A DNA stretch of 64,000 nt, taken from NCBI RefSeq assembly GCF_026013965.1, contig NZ_CP110341.1:992001-1056000 (forward strand). The letters are read 5' to 3'. Positions 45,696-54,277 of the stretch are shown here, one piece after another (position 1 is the first letter of the stretch; every line of letters starts with the position of its first letter). Both the position numbers and the translations under genes were made by a program. This DNA is from Brevibacterium sp. JSBI002 (GTDB taxonomy: Bacteria > Actinomycetota > Actinomycetes > Actinomycetales > Brevibacteriaceae). A model generated the notes under the pieces. The model had not been told where the DNA came from. It searched no databases and saw only the letters and a program-made list of their open reading frames with translations.

Positions 45696-46609
45696 GATTG
45701 CAGGCTCCTTGAGTCGGTCTCCGCTGCTGATGACTCGGCGAGGTCCGTCTGAGTGCTGCAGACGACGAGCTGCTGCAGGGAGACGGGAGTGAGGTCGAGG
45801 TTGGCGTCGGCGATGAGTTCGCGGTCGGCATTGCTGAGGTGGCCGAGCATCGTCACCGAGGCGACTCGGCCGAGCGATTCGCGGTGGATGACTTCGCGAC
45901 CGGCGACGAGCCGATTGACCGCGTCGGCGTCTCCGACGACGTTGACCGCTCGATTGCGGACCTCCTCGGTGGTCTCATCCATGATGATCCGGCCGTGGTC
46001 GATGACGATGACCTTCTCGATGAGATCGGCGACCTCGTCGATGAGGTGGCTCGAGAGCACGATGGTGCGCGGAAATTCGGCGTAGTCGGCGATGAGACGG
46101 TCGTAGAAAGTCTGCCGGGCCACGGCGTCGAAGCCGAGGTAGGGCTCATCGAAGAACGTGATCTCGGCCCTGGACGCGAGGCCGATGATGACTCCGACGG
46201 CGGACTGCTGACCGCGGGAGAGCTTCTTGATCGGCGTCTTCAGCGGCAGATCGAAGTCAGCGACGAGTTGGTCGGCGAAGTCCTGATCCCAGTGCGGGAA
46301 GAACAGACGGGCGTTGGTCAGGGCATGCCGGGCATTCGAATCGTCCGGATACTTCTGGCTCTCGCGGACGAAGCACATGCGATTGAGCACGCGGGCGTTC
46401 TCATACGGGTCCTCCCCGAAAACCTCGACGTCGCCGCTGGTCGCGAAGTTCTGGGCCGTGAGAATGGACATCAGCGTGGTCTTGCCGGCGCCGTTGCGTC
46501 CGAGCAGACCGTAGATCGAGTCCTCATCGATGCTCAGGCTGACATCGTCGAGTGCAGTGGTGGTCTTGTACGTCTTGGTGAGGCGGCGGACCTCGACGAC
46601 GGCGTTCAT
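45692..46609 (-). CDS. ABC transporter ATP-binding protein
   Basis: The 305-residue ATPase has Walker A GLLGRNGAGKTTLM, the signature LSRGQQSAVG (near residue 130), Walker B ITFFDEPYLG and the H-loop VLSSHLIDEV. A C-terminal region of about 80 residues follows, as in drug- and antibiotic-related exporters of the YtrB type. It couples ATP hydrolysis to the membrane protein encoded next. It begins 3 bp after the regulator stop. Confidence 0.9.
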   Translation of the reverse strand: MNAVVEVRRLTKTYKTTTALDDVSLSIDEDSIYGLLGRNGAGKTTLMSILTAQNFATSGDVEVFGEDPYENARVLNRMCFVRESQKYPDDSNARHALTNARLFFPHWDQDFADQLVADFDLPLKTPIKKLSRGQQSAVGVIIGLASRAEITFFDEPYLGFDAVARQTFYDRLIADYAEFPRTIVLSSHLIDEVADLIEKVIVIDHGRIIMDETTEEVRNRAVNVVGDADAVNRLVAGREVIHRESLGRVASVTMLGHLSNADRELIADANLDLTPVSLQQLVVCSTQTDLAESSAAETDSRSLQS

Positions 46610-46612
46610 GGG

Positions 46613-47026
46613 TCATCCCTTCGCTGCGGTCGGATCGAGTGCGGTGGTCAGGTGGAGTTCTCGGGAGCGCTCTTCGATGAGCGCGATCACGTCCTTCGAC
46701 CCCAGCCCGAGGCGATTGGCCTCATTCAGCAGGGGGCTGATGAAGTTCTCGGAGAAGGTGGTCCGGTGTTCGTTGATGAGCAGAGCGCGGGCCCCCTCGG
46801 TGACGAACATTCCGATGCCGCGACGCTTCTCCAGCACGCCTTTGTCGACGAGCCGGTTGATGCCTTTGGCGGCGGTGGCCGGATTGATGGAGTAGAAGGT
46901 CGCGAGCTCGTTCGTCGATGGTGCTCGGGAGAGTTCGGGCAGGGTGCCGTTGAGGATCGAGTCCTCGACCTTCTCGGCGATCTGAGTGAACAGGGGTTTG
47001 GCGTCGTCGATCACATTCGGCTCCAT
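46613..47026 (-). CDS. GntR-family regulator, YtrA subfamily
   Basis: The 137-residue repressor has a GntR winged helix (about residues 12-75) with LSRAPSTNELATFYSINPAT and GVLEKRRGIGMFV. Only a short C-terminal dimerisation helix follows, which is the YtrA type. It heads the ABC operon. A perfect 16-bp palindrome lies just upstream. No ribosome binding site separates it from ATG 47026, so the mRNA may be leaderless. Confidence 0.88.
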   Translation of the reverse strand: MEPNVIDDAKPLFTQIAEKVEDSILNGTLPELSRAPSTNELATFYSINPATAAKGINRLVDKGVLEKRRGIGMFVTEGARALLINEHRTTFSENFISPLLNEANRLGLGSKDVIALIEERSRELHLTTALDPTAAKG

Positions 47027-47035
47027 GTGAGTTGG

Positions 47036-47051
47036 TTAGTTACTTAACTAA
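47036..47051. promoter_or_regulatory. Probable GntR operator
   Basis: TTAGTTACTTAACTAA is a perfect 16-bp palindrome ending 10 nt before the start codon of the GntR gene. It is strikingly AT-rich for this genome and overlaps where the promoter must lie. YtrA-type repressors bind such sites. Confidence 0.65.
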
Positions 47052-47121
47052 TGAACCATGATGCCAGAGGTGGTGTCAATGGCTGGAGACGATCCGACCG
47101 GATAAATCCGGACCCGACCCA

Positions 47122-47185
47122 ATTACTACCTGACGGCGGCTCAGCAACCTCGCGCGAGGTTGCTGAGCCGCCGTCAGGTAGCAAT
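47122..47185. repeat. 64-bp palindromic repeat, copy 2
   Basis: The same 64-bp design as 7085-7148: outer ATTACTACCTGACGG arms, centre CCTCGCGCGAGG and one mismatched pair. Compared with copy 1 a few paired positions changed together, such as GGCTCAGC for GGCCCAGC on the left and its partner on the right, so the hairpin is preserved. It lies downstream of rarD. Confidence 0.85.
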
Positions 47186-47200
47186 AGGGAGGTGTCGGGG

Positions 47201-48112
47201 TCAGCGGCGCCGGCTGTGGCGGATCATGTCCGTGCACAACAGGATCACGGCGATCCAGATGACGAAGAATCCGATCCAGCGGGTCATCGACATCATCTCG
47301 CCGAGCACCGTGACGCCGAGGGTGAATTGGATGGTCGGGGTGAGATATTGGAGCATGCCCACCCAGGACAGCGGGATGCGGCGGGCGGCGGCGCTGAAGA
47401 GGATGAGCGGGATCGCGGTGGCGGGCCCGGTGATGATGATGACGAAGACGTGCCAGCCGCCGAATCCGGAGAACGTCTGCAGCCCCAGCGAGCCGAGGAC
47501 GATGAGGTAGATCGTCGAGGGAACGGCGAGGACGAGGCTTTCGACAGTCATGCCTTCGAGTGCGCCGACTCGGCTGCCGACCTTGTTCTTCACCAGCCCG
47601 TAGAGGCCGAAGGACAGGGCGACGGTGAATGCGAGGTAGGGGACTCGGCCGAGTCCGATGCCGACGATGATGACCGCGAGCAGACCGAAGCCCACGGCCG
47701 TCCACTGCAGTGGACGCAGCTTCTCACCGAGGAAGACCACGCCCAGACCGATGGAGATGAGCGGGTTGAGGTAGTAGCCGAGTGAGATCTCGACGAGTTG
47801 GTTGGTTTCGACCCCGTAGATGAACGTCGTCCAGTTGATGGCGATGAGCACCGAGGCCAGAAGCAGCAGGCCGAAGAGGCGCGGTGAGCGCAGAATCTGC
47901 CAGGTGCGCAGGAACCCGCCGGTGAAGACGAGGAGGATGGCGCAGAAGACCAGCGACCAGATGACTCGATGGGAGACGAGTTCGAGAGCGCCGGTGGGGG
48001 CAGCGGCGGCGAAGAGCAGCGGCATCACGCCCCACAGCAGGTAGGCGGAGAATCCGTTGATCAGGCCGGCACGGCGAATTGCGCTCTCATCGGGGGCAGG
48101 GTTCTGGCTCAC
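47201..48112 (-). CDS. rarD: EamA-family transporter RarD
   Basis: The 303-residue protein has ten hydrophobic helices in two EamA repeats. The N-terminal GLINGFSAYLLWGVMPLLF and the TFIYGVETNQLVEISLGYY segment are characteristic of RarD. The transported compound is unknown, and family members are drug/metabolite transporters. GTG 48112 is supported by a leaderless -10 box. A 64-bp palindrome follows its 3' end. Confidence 0.88.
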   Translation of the reverse strand: MSQNPAPDESAIRRAGLINGFSAYLLWGVMPLLFAAAAPTGALELVSHRVIWSLVFCAILLVFTGGFLRTWQILRSPRLFGLLLLASVLIAINWTTFIYGVETNQLVEISLGYYLNPLISIGLGVVFLGEKLRPLQWTAVGFGLLAVIIVGIGLGRVPYLAFTVALSFGLYGLVKNKVGSRVGALEGMTVESLVLAVPSTIYLIVLGSLGLQTFSGFGGWHVFVIIITGPATAIPLILFSAAARRIPLSWVGMLQYLTPTIQFTLGVTVLGEMMSMTRWIGFFVIWIAVILLCTDMIRHSRRR

Positions 48113-48119
48113 ATGCTTC

Positions 48120-48125
48120 AGTCTA
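48120..48125 (-). promoter_or_regulatory. Leaderless -10 box for rarD
   Basis: On the minus strand TAGACT is followed by GAAGCAT and GTG 48112. Confidence 0.5.
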
Positions 48126-48232
48126 GTGAGGGCTGGGCTCGGGGGAGCCGGCGGGACCGCCCGTGAGATGGCAGGGCGGCGAGGGATGCAGTCTGCTGAC
48201 CAGGCGGCGGTGATGCGAGTTTGGTCACGTCA

Positions 48233-48263
48233 TTGTAAGGATGACCTACATTGACGATAGACT
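48233..48263 (+). promoter_or_regulatory. Possible promoter for the ferredoxin-NADP reductase gene
   Basis: TTGTAA (48233-48238) and TAGACT (48258-48263) are 19 nt apart. The leader to ATG 48292 is about 22 nt and has GAGAGG as ribosome site. Confidence 0.4.
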
Positions 48264-48291
48264 CGGTGGGACTGAACAGAGAGGTGTGAGA

Positions 48292-49710
48292 ATGACTCGT
48301 CCCTTCCGGGTGGCCATCGTCGGCGCCGGTCCTGCTGGGATCTACGCGGCCGATCTCATGACAAAGGCGGAGCGTGACTTCGATCTGAGCATCGATCTCT
48401 TCGATCGTCTGCCGACTCCCTTCGGGCTCGTCCGCTACGGAGTCGCTCCCGACCACCCGCGGATCAAGGGCATCATCAACGCCCTGATCAAGGTCCTCGA
48501 CCGAGGCGACATCCGCCTGTTCTCCAATGTCGAGTACGGAGTCGACCTCCACCTCGAAGAGCTCACCGACCGCTATGATGCGGTGATCTTCTCCACCGGC
48601 TGCTTCGTCGACGCCGCCCTTGACCTGCCCGGCATCGATCTGCCCGGATCCTACGGCGCCGCGGACTTCGTCAACTGGTACGACTCGCACCCCGACGTCT
48701 CGCAGTCCTGGCCGCTGGATGCCGAGCGCGTCGCCGTCATCGGCAACGGCAACGTCGCCCTTGACGTCGCCCGCGTGTTGGCGAAGCAGGCCGACGATAT
48801 GCACACCACGGAGATCCCCGATCACGTGTACGAAGGACTGAAGTCGTCGAAGGTCACCGATGTCCACATCTTCGGCCGTCGCGGACCTGCTCAGGCTAAG
48901 TTCACCCCGCTCGAGCTACGCGAACTCGGCGCCGTCAAGGACGTCGACCTCATCGTCTACCCGGAGGACTTCGAGTTCGACGAAGGGTCGATGCAGGCGA
49001 TCGAGTCGAGCAACCAGACCAAGCAGGTCGCGAAGACGCTTACGGACTTCACCATGCGCGAACCCACCGGAGCGAAGCGGCGTCTCCACCTGCACTTCCT
49101 GCACTCACCGGTCGCCATCCTCGGCGAGGACAAGGTGACGGGGCTGCGCACCGAACGCATGGAACTCGACGGCTCCGGCGGTGTCAACGGCACCGGCAGC
49201 TTCCACGACTGGGAGCTCGACGCCGTCTACCGTGCCGTCGGCTATGCGGGCACTCAGCTGCCGCAGCTGCCTTTCGACGATCGCAAGCGTGTGATCCCGA
49301 ACCACGAGGGTCGCGTCGTCGACTCCGATGACCAGACCGCGGCCGCCGAGGCCGATGTCGTTCAGGGCGTGTACACCACTGGGTGGATCAAGCGCGGACC
49401 CGTCGGGCTCATCGGCCACACGAAGGGCGATGCGCTCGAGACCATCGGCCACATCCTCGACGACCGTGCCGCCGGTGCGCTCACCGATCCGGTGTATCCG
49501 GACGAATCGGCCATCATCGAACTCCTCGAATCCAAGGGCATCGACTACGCCGATTGGGAGGGCTACCACCGCGTCGAGGCCGCTGAGAAGGCGGCCGGCG
49601 AGGTCGAGGGACGTGAGCGGATCAAGCTCGCCACCCGTGAAGCCATGCTCGCCGAGGCGCGCGGACACGTCACCGCCGAATCCGTCGGCCAGCCGACGGC
49701 CGGCAGCTGA
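48292..49710 (+). CDS. fprA: Ferredoxin/adrenodoxin-type NADP+ reductase (FprA-like)
   Basis: The 472-residue flavoprotein has an N-terminal FAD motif RVAIVGAGPAGIYAADLM and the TPFGLVRYGVAPDHP segment. The NADP motif is VIGNGNVALDVARVL near residue 152. The C-terminal GWIKRGPVGLIGHTKGDA is typical of FprA. It transfers electrons between NADPH and ferredoxin, for P450s or other iron-sulfur partners. ATG 48292 follows GAGAGG; an in-frame ATG 51 nt upstream lies before the -10 box. Confidence 0.93.
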   Translation: MTRPFRVAIVGAGPAGIYAADLMTKAERDFDLSIDLFDRLPTPFGLVRYGVAPDHPRIKGIINALIKVLDRGDIRLFSNVEYGVDLHLEELTDRYDAVIFSTGCFVDAALDLPGIDLPGSYGAADFVNWYDSHPDVSQSWPLDAERVAVIGNGNVALDVARVLAKQADDMHTTEIPDHVYEGLKSSKVTDVHIFGRRGPAQAKFTPLELRELGAVKDVDLIVYPEDFEFDEGSMQAIESSNQTKQVAKTLTDFTMREPTGAKRRLHLHFLHSPVAILGEDKVTGLRTERMELDGSGGVNGTGSFHDWELDAVYRAVGYAGTQLPQLPFDDRKRVIPNHEGRVVDSDDQTAAAEADVVQGVYTTGWIKRGPVGLIGHTKGDALETIGHILDDRAAGALTDPVYPDESAIIELLESKGIDYADWEGYHRVEAAEKAAGEVEGRERIKLATREAMLAEARGHVTAESVGQPTAGS

Positions 49711-50065
49711 GGTATGCCACCGGGCGCTCTTCGCGCCGTCGGAGTGTCACACATAGCTGAGGCCTCCCGCGCCGTTCGAGCGCCACGCACGACCGTGGCA
49801 CCTCCCAGGGCTTAGGCATCCTGCACCGTTCGTGCCTTACCCTCCGCTTAGCCTTACTTCCTCCACTACTGGGGCCATCTGGCACCGGCAGTGCCTTCTC
49901 TTCCCGTTGCAACGGGGAGACGAGTCGCTGCCGGTGGCTGATGCTTCCACCGCGTAGAGTCGGAGACGTCCAGACCACGCCAGCGCACACCAAGTCGCAC
50001 CAGCGTGCAGCAGATCGCACCCGCGAGCGTGGACCATTGCGCTGAAGGCCGGCAGGGGAGACCGC
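49711..50065. other. Gene-free interval before the alarmone synthetase gene
   Basis: About 355 bases hold no convincing reading frame. A perfect 14-bp palindrome, CCCGTTGCAACGGG, lies at 49903-49916 in the middle. Small GC hairpins also occur, such as GGGCGCTCTTCGCGCC near 49722. A promoter for the next gene must be here, but I cannot place it with confidence. A structured leader is possible. Confidence 0.4.
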
Positions 50066-50992
50066 GTGAGAAACGAATCGCAGCTCAAAACGATCGTCGA
50101 ACGTGCCTATGTCGAACGGCTCAACGCCTGGCAGACGGCGGCGGTGCGGATCAAACACTGGCTGACCGAACAGCAGAAGGGCCTGCTCAAGGACAAGGAC
50201 ATCTCCCGCCTCGACGTCGACGGTCATCGGATCAAGGACGCGGCACGGACCCTGGCGAAGCTGACGGAGAAGACCGACGACGATCCAGATCTGACGATCA
50301 CCTCCGCCGAGGATGTCGAAGACCAGATCCGCGACATCGTCGGCGTCAAGGTGCTGTGCAAATCACCGCGTGACCAGTCGATGATGTTCGCCGCGCTGCG
50401 CGATCCCGATCAGCTTGGCGCGTTCGAACTCATTGAGTGGAAAGACTACACGGACCCGCCGAAGGCCAGCGGCTACCGTGCCTGCCACGTCATCCTGCGC
50501 ATCCCGTCTGACCAAGGGCCGCCCGTCTTCGCCGAGATCCAGGTCAAGACCCGGCTCCAGGACGCCTGGAGCGAACTGACCCATGAGGACATGTACAAAC
50601 CCGGCGCTGCGATGAAGCCGAGCAAGCTGCACGGCGAATTCGCCCGTGCCATGGCGAACATGCTCGCGACCGTCGATGACATGGCCGATACCCTCGCCGT
50701 CGAGCTCACCGCGCTGACGAACCCGGAACCCGTCGTCGAACTCGACGAACTGCGGGAACAGGACACGGGCATCGACGTTCGGGTCCGCGCGACCGGCCCG
50801 AAATACGCGCTCGCCGTCGACGGCTCGGGACGCCAGGGCCTCATCCCCGCCTTCGCCATCCGCGAACTCAGCGGCCAGAAGGGCACCATCAAGGTCAATG
50901 ATTTCATCCACCTCGACGATCGCCTCCGGGCCAGCGTCGAAGAGGACTCGAAGGGTCTGTACTACATCCCGCTCGAACTCCCCGAACACTGA
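50066..50992 (+). CDS. GTP pyrophosphokinase, single-domain synthetase with extra C-terminal region
   Basis: The 308-residue protein has a RelA/SpoT synthetase domain (about residues 15-215): DIVGVKVLCKSPRD, the GTP-site GYRACHVIL and FAEIQVKTRLQDAWSELTHE. There is no HD hydrolase domain, so it should only make (p)ppGpp or a related alarmone. About residues 230-305 form an additional beta-rich region (YALAVDGSGRQGLIPAFAIR) resembling an S1-like fold. GTG 50066 follows GGGGAG. It is not linked to another stringent-response gene. Confidence 0.85.
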   Translation: MRNESQLKTIVERAYVERLNAWQTAAVRIKHWLTEQQKGLLKDKDISRLDVDGHRIKDAARTLAKLTEKTDDDPDLTITSAEDVEDQIRDIVGVKVLCKSPRDQSMMFAALRDPDQLGAFELIEWKDYTDPPKASGYRACHVILRIPSDQGPPVFAEIQVKTRLQDAWSELTHEDMYKPGAAMKPSKLHGEFARAMANMLATVDDMADTLAVELTALTNPEPVVELDELREQDTGIDVRVRATGPKYALAVDGSGRQGLIPAFAIRELSGQKGTIKVNDFIHLDDRLRASVEEDSKGLYYIPLELPEH

Positions 50993-51030
50993 CCGGCCTC
51001 TTGCGGATCACAGCGTTACGGGCGAATACG

Positions 51031-51074
51031 ACACCGGCCCGGTCCGCACTCAGCAGTGCGGATCGGGCCGGTGT
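51031..51074. terminator. Strong hairpin between convergent synthetase and yajQ genes
   Basis: A 20-bp stem with one mismatch (51031-51050 with 51055-51074) encloses the loop CAGC. It lies between two converging genes and probably stops transcription from both sides, though there is no T-run. Confidence 0.6.
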
Positions 51075-51087
51075 GGTGCGCTGGCAA

Positions 51088-51579
51088 TCAGCGGTAGTTC
51101 GTGAACTGCAGGTCGACGTCTAGGTCCTGTCCCTTGAGCAGGGCGATGACTTCCTGCAGGTCGTCGCGCTTCTTCGAGCTCACGCGCAGCTCATCACCCT
51201 GGATCTGCGCTTTGACGCCCTTGGGGCCCTCGTCGCGGATGATCTTCGAGATCTTCTTCGCATTGTCCTTGTCGATGCCCTCTTTGAGGGACGCGTCGAT
51301 TCGGTGCTCCTTGCCGGAGGGGTACGGCTCACCGTCCTCCAGGGACTTCAGCGAGATTCCGCGCTTGACCAGCTTCGACTGGAAGACGTCGAGGATGGCC
51401 TTGACTCGGTCCTCGCTGTTGGCCTTCATCTGCACGGCTTCCCCGCTCCAGGCGATCGATGCATCGGTGCCGCGGAAGTCGTAGCGGGAGTTGATCTCCT
51501 TCGCCGCCTGATTGAGCGCGTTGTCGGCTTCCTGACGGTCGACCTTGCTGACGATGTCGAATGAGGATTCGCTGGCCAT
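51088..51579 (-). CDS. yajQ: YajQ-family cyclic di-GMP/nucleic acid-binding protein
   Basis: The 163-residue protein (DUF520) has [18 protein letters not shown] at its N-terminus, then [19 protein letters not shown] and the C-terminal [20 protein letters not shown]. The length is standard. ATG 51579 is preceded by AAGGAG, which rules out longer in-frame starts that would run across the tRNA-Tyr gene. Family members bind cyclic di-GMP or RNA. The role in actinobacteria is unclear. Confidence 0.92.
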   Translation of the reverse strand: MASESSFDIVSKVDRQEADNALNQAAKEINSRYDFRGTDASIAWSGEAVQMKANSEDRVKAILDVFQSKLVKRGISLKSLEDGEPYPSGKEHRIDASLKEGIDKDNAKKISKIIRDEGPKGVKAQIQGDELRVSSKKRDDLQEVIALLKGQDLDVDLQFTNYR

Positions 51580-51739
51580 GAATGCTCCTTTGTCTGCAAT
51601 CGGTGATGCCCGCCTGAAACGGGCGTGGCTGTTGGGTCCGAGTCTAGTCGAGGCCCCGAATTGTGATCTGCGTCTACCGAGTTGGAGATTCGGGTCCGGG
51701 CCTTGTATTCTTTTCAGGTGCTCATCGAGCGCTGACTGC

Positions 51740-51821
51740 GGCAGATTGCCCGAGCGGCCAAAGGGAGCTGACTGTAAATCAGCCGGCATTGCCTTCATAG
51801 GTTCGAATCCTATATCTGCCA
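51740..51821 (+). tRNA. tRNA-Tyr (GTA)
   Basis: A class II tRNA of 82 nt. The acceptor is GGCAGAT with ATCTGCC, the anticodon loop is CTGTAAA with GTA, the variable arm is long (CCGGCATTGCCTTCATA region) and the T-loop is TTCGAAT. CCA is not encoded. It diverges from yajQ. Confidence 0.95.
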
Positions 51822-51830
51822 CGCAGAACG

Positions 51831-51872
51831 GAGAAGCTCCGTGACCGAGAGGTCACGGAGCTTCTCTCATTT
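51831..51872 (+). terminator. Terminator after tRNA-Tyr
   Basis: A perfect 16-bp stem (51831-51846 with 51851-51866) with a GAGA tetraloop is followed by TCATTTT. Confidence 0.85.
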
Positions 51873-51958
51873 TCCACCTGTTCCCTTGCCCAGTCGCCCG
51901 ACCGACGCCTACCGTGTGAGGACAAAGCGGAAATGCTCCGCCGAGGAGGGCCGAACCG

Positions 51959-52489
51959 ATGAGCGATGACACGGACGATGCGCAGCCGCCTCGGCGTTTG
52001 AATTCGCTCGAGGACCGCAACGCTGTCGTCGAATCCGCTCTCGACCGAGCCATCAAGCGCGGGGACTTCGACGATCTGCCGGGCCGCGGTAAACCGCTGA
52101 CCGGTCTGCACGGCTCATCCGATCCCGACTGGTGGATCAAGCAGAAGATGGATTCCGAGGGCATCAACGGTGTCGCTCCGGCCGCTTTCCAGCTGCGCAA
52201 GGAGAACGCCGTCCTCGAGGACACCGTCGACGCCTTCACCGAAGAATCTGACGTCCGCGACTACCTCGCCGGCTTCAACGCCCGGGTGCGGGAGGCCGTG
52301 ATGGATCTGCGCGAGGGTCCGCCCGTGTTCACTCCGCCTCGCAACGTGGAAAACGAGATAGCCGCATGGCGGCGGCGTCGGAATGCGAAGAAGTACGACG
52401 CCGTCACCGAGGCGGAACCCGGGGACCAGCCCGCCGATCAGGCGTCGGCGGGTTCCCCTCGGCGATGGTGGCCTCGTTTCCGTCGCTGA
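51959..52489 (+). CDS. DUF1992 (DnaJ-homologue C28-like) protein
   Basis: The 176-residue protein contains the family segment VESALDRAIKRGDFDDLPGRG with KPL following, then DPDWWIKQKMDSEG. This is the DUF1992/DNAJC28 conserved domain (about residues 22-95), here without a J-domain. The C-terminal half is charged and ends RRWWPRFRR. GAGGAGG precedes ATG 51959. The function is unknown. Its 3' end overlaps the antisense acyltransferase remnant. Confidence 0.75.
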   Translation: MSDDTDDAQPPRRLNSLEDRNAVVESALDRAIKRGDFDDLPGRGKPLTGLHGSSDPDWWIKQKMDSEGINGVAPAAFQLRKENAVLEDTVDAFTEESDVRDYLAGFNARVREAVMDLREGPPVFTPPRNVENEIAAWRRRRNAKKYDAVTEAEPGDQPADQASAGSPRRWWPRFRR

Positions 52490-52900
52490 TGCGGGAACGA
52501 GCGGTGGCGCTGTCTTCGGCGAGGTTGACGGCGATCGTGGTGCACACCAGGCCGAGGATGGCCATTGGCAGGTCGAGTCCGTAGCTCGAGATCGCCAGGG
52601 ACTGGACGACGAAGAGGGCGACGGCGACGACGAAGACCGGACAGGTCAGCCACCAGGCTCCGGTGCCGGGATCGGGCATCGGGTGCCACAGCAGCTGGAT
52701 TCCGGTGAGCAGGATGATGGCCGGCACGTGCCATAGGTAGGCGGACATGAGCCGGCTGCTGAGGAAGAACACGATGGCGCGGGCTTGAGCATCACTGGCT
52801 GTGGGATCAGCGAGCCCATGTGGAAGAGCAGAGGTGCAACGAGGAAGGTGTATGCCTGAAGCAGCAGTGAATCCTCGATCACCGTTTCAGGGACTACGCC
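52404..52900 (-). pseudogene. Acyltransferase 3-like C-terminal remnant, frameshifted and truncated
   Basis: The frame ending at 52404 reads FFLSSRLMSAYLWHVPAIIL and then further hydrophobic helices, the pattern of the last membrane helices of acyltransferase 3 (OafA-like) proteins. Upstream, about 52785-52900, another frame encodes LLLQAYTFLVAPLLFHMGSL, and one missing C near 52785 would join the two. No N-terminal acyltransferase motifs are found beyond it, so the gene is cut short even if the base is restored. The 3' end overlaps the DUF1992 gene on the other strand. Confidence 0.5.
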
Positions 52901-53108
52901 GATCTTCAGCTTCCATGGTGAACCTTCGCATTTAGGAACTGAGGTACCGCACAAGATATCCGCTGCAGTCGTGCCTGTGTCGAAAGTGAGGTGAGTTCCC
53001 ATCATCCGCGCCGCGTCCGCGGTGCGTTCCGCTCGACGGCGGCATCGCCTCCGCGGCTGACCCGTGGAAGTGCGACCGCCTGTCATGCGACTTTGTGCTC
53101 TCAGGGCA

Positions 53109-53114
53109 TAGGCT
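53109..53114 (+). promoter_or_regulatory. Leaderless -10 box for the GDPD gene
   Basis: TAGGCT is followed by GAAGCC and ATG 53121. Confidence 0.5.
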
Positions 53115-53120
53115 GAAGCC

Positions 53121-53921
53121 ATGAGTTTTCAGCAGTTCCTCCACGAGCGGGGCATCGTCGAACGCCCGGGATCCGGCAGCCGCCCACTGGTGATCGCCCA
53201 CCGCGGCTATTCCGCCGTGGTTCCCGAGAACAGCCTGGCCGCGGTCGATGCCGCACGCGCCCTCGGTGTCGATCTCATCGAGGTCGACACCTCGACCAGC
53301 GCCGACGGCGTCCCCGTCATCCTCCACGACCCGGACCTGGACCGAACCACGAACCGAAAGGGCCCCGTGGTCAATCTCACCGCCGAAGAGCTGTCGTTCG
53401 TCGACGCCGGCTCGTGGATGGGGCCGGGCTTCCATGGAGTCCGCATACCGACCTTGTCGGCCGTGATGCGAGATATCCAGCACCAAGGCGGTGAGTTGCT
53501 GCTCGAGCTCAAAGGAGAGTGGTCATCGGGTGCGGTGGCGAGGATCTCGGAGCTGGTGGTGGAGACCGGCATTGCCGACCGGATGGTCGTCCAGTCGTTC
53601 AATCTCGAAACACTTGAGACCTGTCGAGACATGCTGCCGATGGTGGCTCGCTTCCTCCTGCGCATGGTTCCGAAACCCGAGGACATCGAGATCGCTCGCG
53701 ATCTCGGGGCGGTGGCGATCAACCCCTCGTACAAAGGGTTCTCCATGCGCAAATCCGTCGTCACCGAGATTATGGACAACGACCTCGGTGTCTTCGTCTG
53801 GACTGCCGACGAGATGAACGAATGGAGGGAGCTCCTCGGGGCCGAGGTCGACGGGATCATCACGAACCATCCCGGTCGTCTGCAGGGCTACCTTGCGGGG
53901 CGATTCGACCCCGTGGAATGA
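53121..53921 (+). CDS. Glycerophosphodiester phosphodiesterase
   Basis: The 266-residue TIM-barrel enzyme hydrolyses glycerophosphodiesters to glycerol 3-phosphate and an alcohol. The catalytic series VIAHRGYSAVVPEN, VDLIEVDTSTSADGVPVILHD and the later LLLELKGEW are present. No signal peptide is seen, so it acts in the cytosol. The product feeds the GlpD route encoded at the left of the window. It stands alone, with a leaderless -10 box. Confidence 0.9.
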   Translation: MSFQQFLHERGIVERPGSGSRPLVIAHRGYSAVVPENSLAAVDAARALGVDLIEVDTSTSADGVPVILHDPDLDRTTNRKGPVVNLTAEELSFVDAGSWMGPGFHGVRIPTLSAVMRDIQHQGGELLLELKGEWSSGAVARISELVVETGIADRMVVQSFNLETLETCRDMLPMVARFLLRMVPKPEDIEIARDLGAVAINPSYKGFSMRKSVVTEIMDNDLGVFVWTADEMNEWRELLGAEVDGIITNHPGRLQGYLAGRFDPVE

Positions 53922-54015
53922 GTGTTTTTCCTGGTGAAGGCGGTTCAGGCTGGAGCTCTGTGTGAGGTTTGGCTGGAGATCGCGAGACGTGTGAGTGACG
54001 TCACTGACACCCGAT

Positions 54016-54045
54016 TTGCCCAGAGTGAGCGAACCCGTGTAAATT
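54016..54045 (+). promoter_or_regulatory. Promoter for tRNA-Thr/tRNA-Met
   Basis: TTGCCC (54016-54021) and TAAATT (54040-54045) are 18 nt apart, with transcription expected near 54052, just before the tRNA. A perfect palindrome AGTGACGTCACT lies upstream at 53994-54005. Confidence 0.55.
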
Positions 54046-54055
54046 CTTACCTGTT

Positions 54056-54128
54056 GCCCCGATAGCTCAGTCGGCAGAGCATCTCCATGGTAAGGAGAAG
54101 GTCAAGGGTTCGATTCCCTTTCGGGGCT
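54056..54128 (+). tRNA. tRNA-Thr (GGT)
   Basis: The acceptor is GCCCCGA with TCGGGGC, the D-arm is TAGCTCAGTCGGCAGAGC, the anticodon loop is ATGGTAA with GGT, and the T-arm is AAGGGTTCGATTCCCTT. CCA is not encoded. tRNA-Met follows after 27 nt. Confidence 0.95.
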
Positions 54129-54155
54129 CTCGTGCCGCCTAGAATGCGGCGCTGG

Positions 54156-54229
54156 GGCGGGGTAGCTCAGCTGGTTAGAGCGCACGACTCATAATCGTGA
54201 GGTCGGGGGATCGAGTCCCCCTCCCGCTA
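54156..54229 (+). tRNA. tRNA-Met (CAT), elongator type
   Basis: The acceptor GGCGGGG pairs with TCCCGCT, with G-T pairs at both ends, and the discriminator is A. The anticodon loop CTCATAA carries CAT. The first acceptor pair is not the C-A mismatch of an initiator, so this is the elongator; a lysidine-modified Ile tRNA is less likely. It marks the left edge of the accessory stretch. Confidence 0.92.
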
Positions 54230-54235
54230 CCGATC

Positions 54236-54277
54236 AACTCCCTCATCAGGATGACGAATCCGATGGGGGAGTTTCTG
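54236..54277 (+). terminator. Terminator after tRNA-Met
   Basis: AACTCCCTCATC (54236-54247) pairs with GATGGGGGAGTT (54262-54273), with one G-T pair, and TTTCT overlaps the end. Confidence 0.7.

Noticed and set aside
47051..47785. A plus-strand protein running through the second palindrome and opposite rarD
   Set aside because: It is composed of translated palindrome and rarD antisense; no family resemblance.
51580..51822. A longer yajQ starting at 51822
   Set aside because: It would read across the tRNA-Tyr gene, while ATG 51579 has an AAGGAG site and matches the family N-terminus.
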